This document shows, piece after piece, positions 5,771 to 5,939 of a stretch of DNA of 5,939 bases. A program made the translations under genes and the position numbers. The DNA comes from an uncultured bacterium. GTDB lineage: Bacteria > Cyanobacteriota > Vampirovibrionia > Gastranaerophilales > Gastranaerophilaceae. The notes under the pieces are model-generated. The model saw only the letters and a program-made list of their open reading frames with translations, had not been told where the DNA came from and did not search any database. The stretch spans positions 1-5,939 of the forward strand of contig USOK01000108.1 in NCBI GenBank assembly GCA_900556295.1, in the 5' to 3' direction. Within the stretch, counting starts at the first letter, position 1, and the number at the start of each line of letters is the position of its first letter.

Positions 5771-5785
5771 AATTGTCGGACAATT
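5771..5785. promoter_or_regulatory. 15-base palindrome AATTGTCGGACAATT upstream of cysK, operator-like
   Basis: Two perfect 7-base arms flank a single central base. The centre (5778) lies about 45 bases upstream of the predicted cysK start, at the -35 edge, a common position for an activator and also usable by a repressor. The core TTGTCGGACAA fits the T-N-G-T-N3-A-C-N-A pattern described for FadR-type GntR regulators, but no regulator gene is visible and the match is loose evidence. It does not precede a T-run, so it is not a terminator. Confidence 0.45.
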
Positions 5786-5803
5786 AAGGAGAACATTTTT
5801 CAA

Positions 5804-5837
5804 CAAAAAGAAGAAACCTTTTCAGATTTCTTCTTTC
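5804..5837 (-). terminator. intrinsic terminator of the upstream minus-strand gene
   Basis: The arms AAAGAAGAAA (5807-5816) and TTTCTTCTTT (5827-5836) pair perfectly over 10 bp. On the minus-strand RNA the stem extends by U-G, C-G and U-A pairs to close on a GAAA tetraloop. The hairpin's 3' arm runs into a T-run (…CTTCTTTTTG). It lies 24 bases after the stop of the gene ending at 5861 and separates it from cysK. Confidence 0.7.
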
Positions 5838-5860
5838 TTAATATTTGTATAAACCTAAAA

Positions 5861-5939
5861 CTAGTCTTGGATTAATGCATTGATATCATCTACCATTGCA
5901 TCCGGATCAAAGCCATGAACTTTTGCTCCCGCTTCAAGA
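5861..5939 (-). CDS. C-terminal 25 codons of an unidentified protein
   Basis: On the minus strand an open frame enters from the window edge and ends at TAG (5863-5861). The visible tail reads LEAGAKVHGFDPDAM and then VDDINALIQD. A gene is supported by the clean frame, ordinary amino-acid content, an intrinsic terminator 24 bases after the stop, and the absence of another plausible reading. The fragment is too short to assign a family. The GAKV-GFDPDAM stretch suggests a strand followed by a turn and a closing amphipathic helix, as at the end of many alpha/beta proteins. No function is claimed. Confidence 0.65.
   Translation of the reverse strand, partial: LEAGAKVHGFDPDAMVDDINALIQD

Overview
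The window is AT-rich bacterial chromosome with compact genes. It looks most like a member of the non-photosynthetic Cyanobacteria-related lineage (Melainabacteria/Vampirovibrionia, for example Gastranaerophilales). This placement rests on a GroEL whose N-terminal half reads like cyanobacterial GroEL, and on a prepilin-like protein with a GFTLAEVL methylation site and a late DVNG-KGPN block, a type I associate with that group. It is an inference from recognised sequence style, not from a search, and I hold it at moderate confidence.

Layout from left to right. (1) Minus strand, 1-1561: most of a family 5 (peptide/nickel type) ABC transporter solute-binding protein, cut at its C-terminus by the window edge. 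(2) Minus strand, 1664-2458: a prepilin-like protein with eight cysteines and a TTG start. (3) 2459-2620: a 162-base divergent promoter region with a strong promoter for the prepilin, a promoter for groES, and A/T palindromes between them; no CIRCE element is present. (4) Plus strand, 2621-4707: groES and groEL, separated by an unusually long 158-base gap. The gap holds four exact copies of an 8-mer and, further on, a degenerate four-copy array of nearly the reverse complement, so together they form a 37-base imperfect inverted repeat. (5) A perfect 14-bp bidirectional terminator between convergent groEL and cysK. (6) Minus strand, 4790-5710: cysK, with its own extended -10 promoter and a 15-base palindrome just upstream. 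(7) A long intrinsic terminator, then the last 25 codons of a further minus-strand gene.

The genes are mostly housekeeping: protein folding (GroES/GroEL), cysteine synthesis (CysK), peptide or oligopeptide uptake (solute-binding protein) and a pilus or secretion-related surface subunit. They form separate transcription units rather than one pathway. Only groES-groEL is a clear functional pair.

I found no complete novel system such as a defence island, CRISPR array or mobile element. The least ordinary signals are non-coding: the inverted octamer arrays inside the groESL operon, the palindromes replacing CIRCE, and the operator-like palindrome at cysK.
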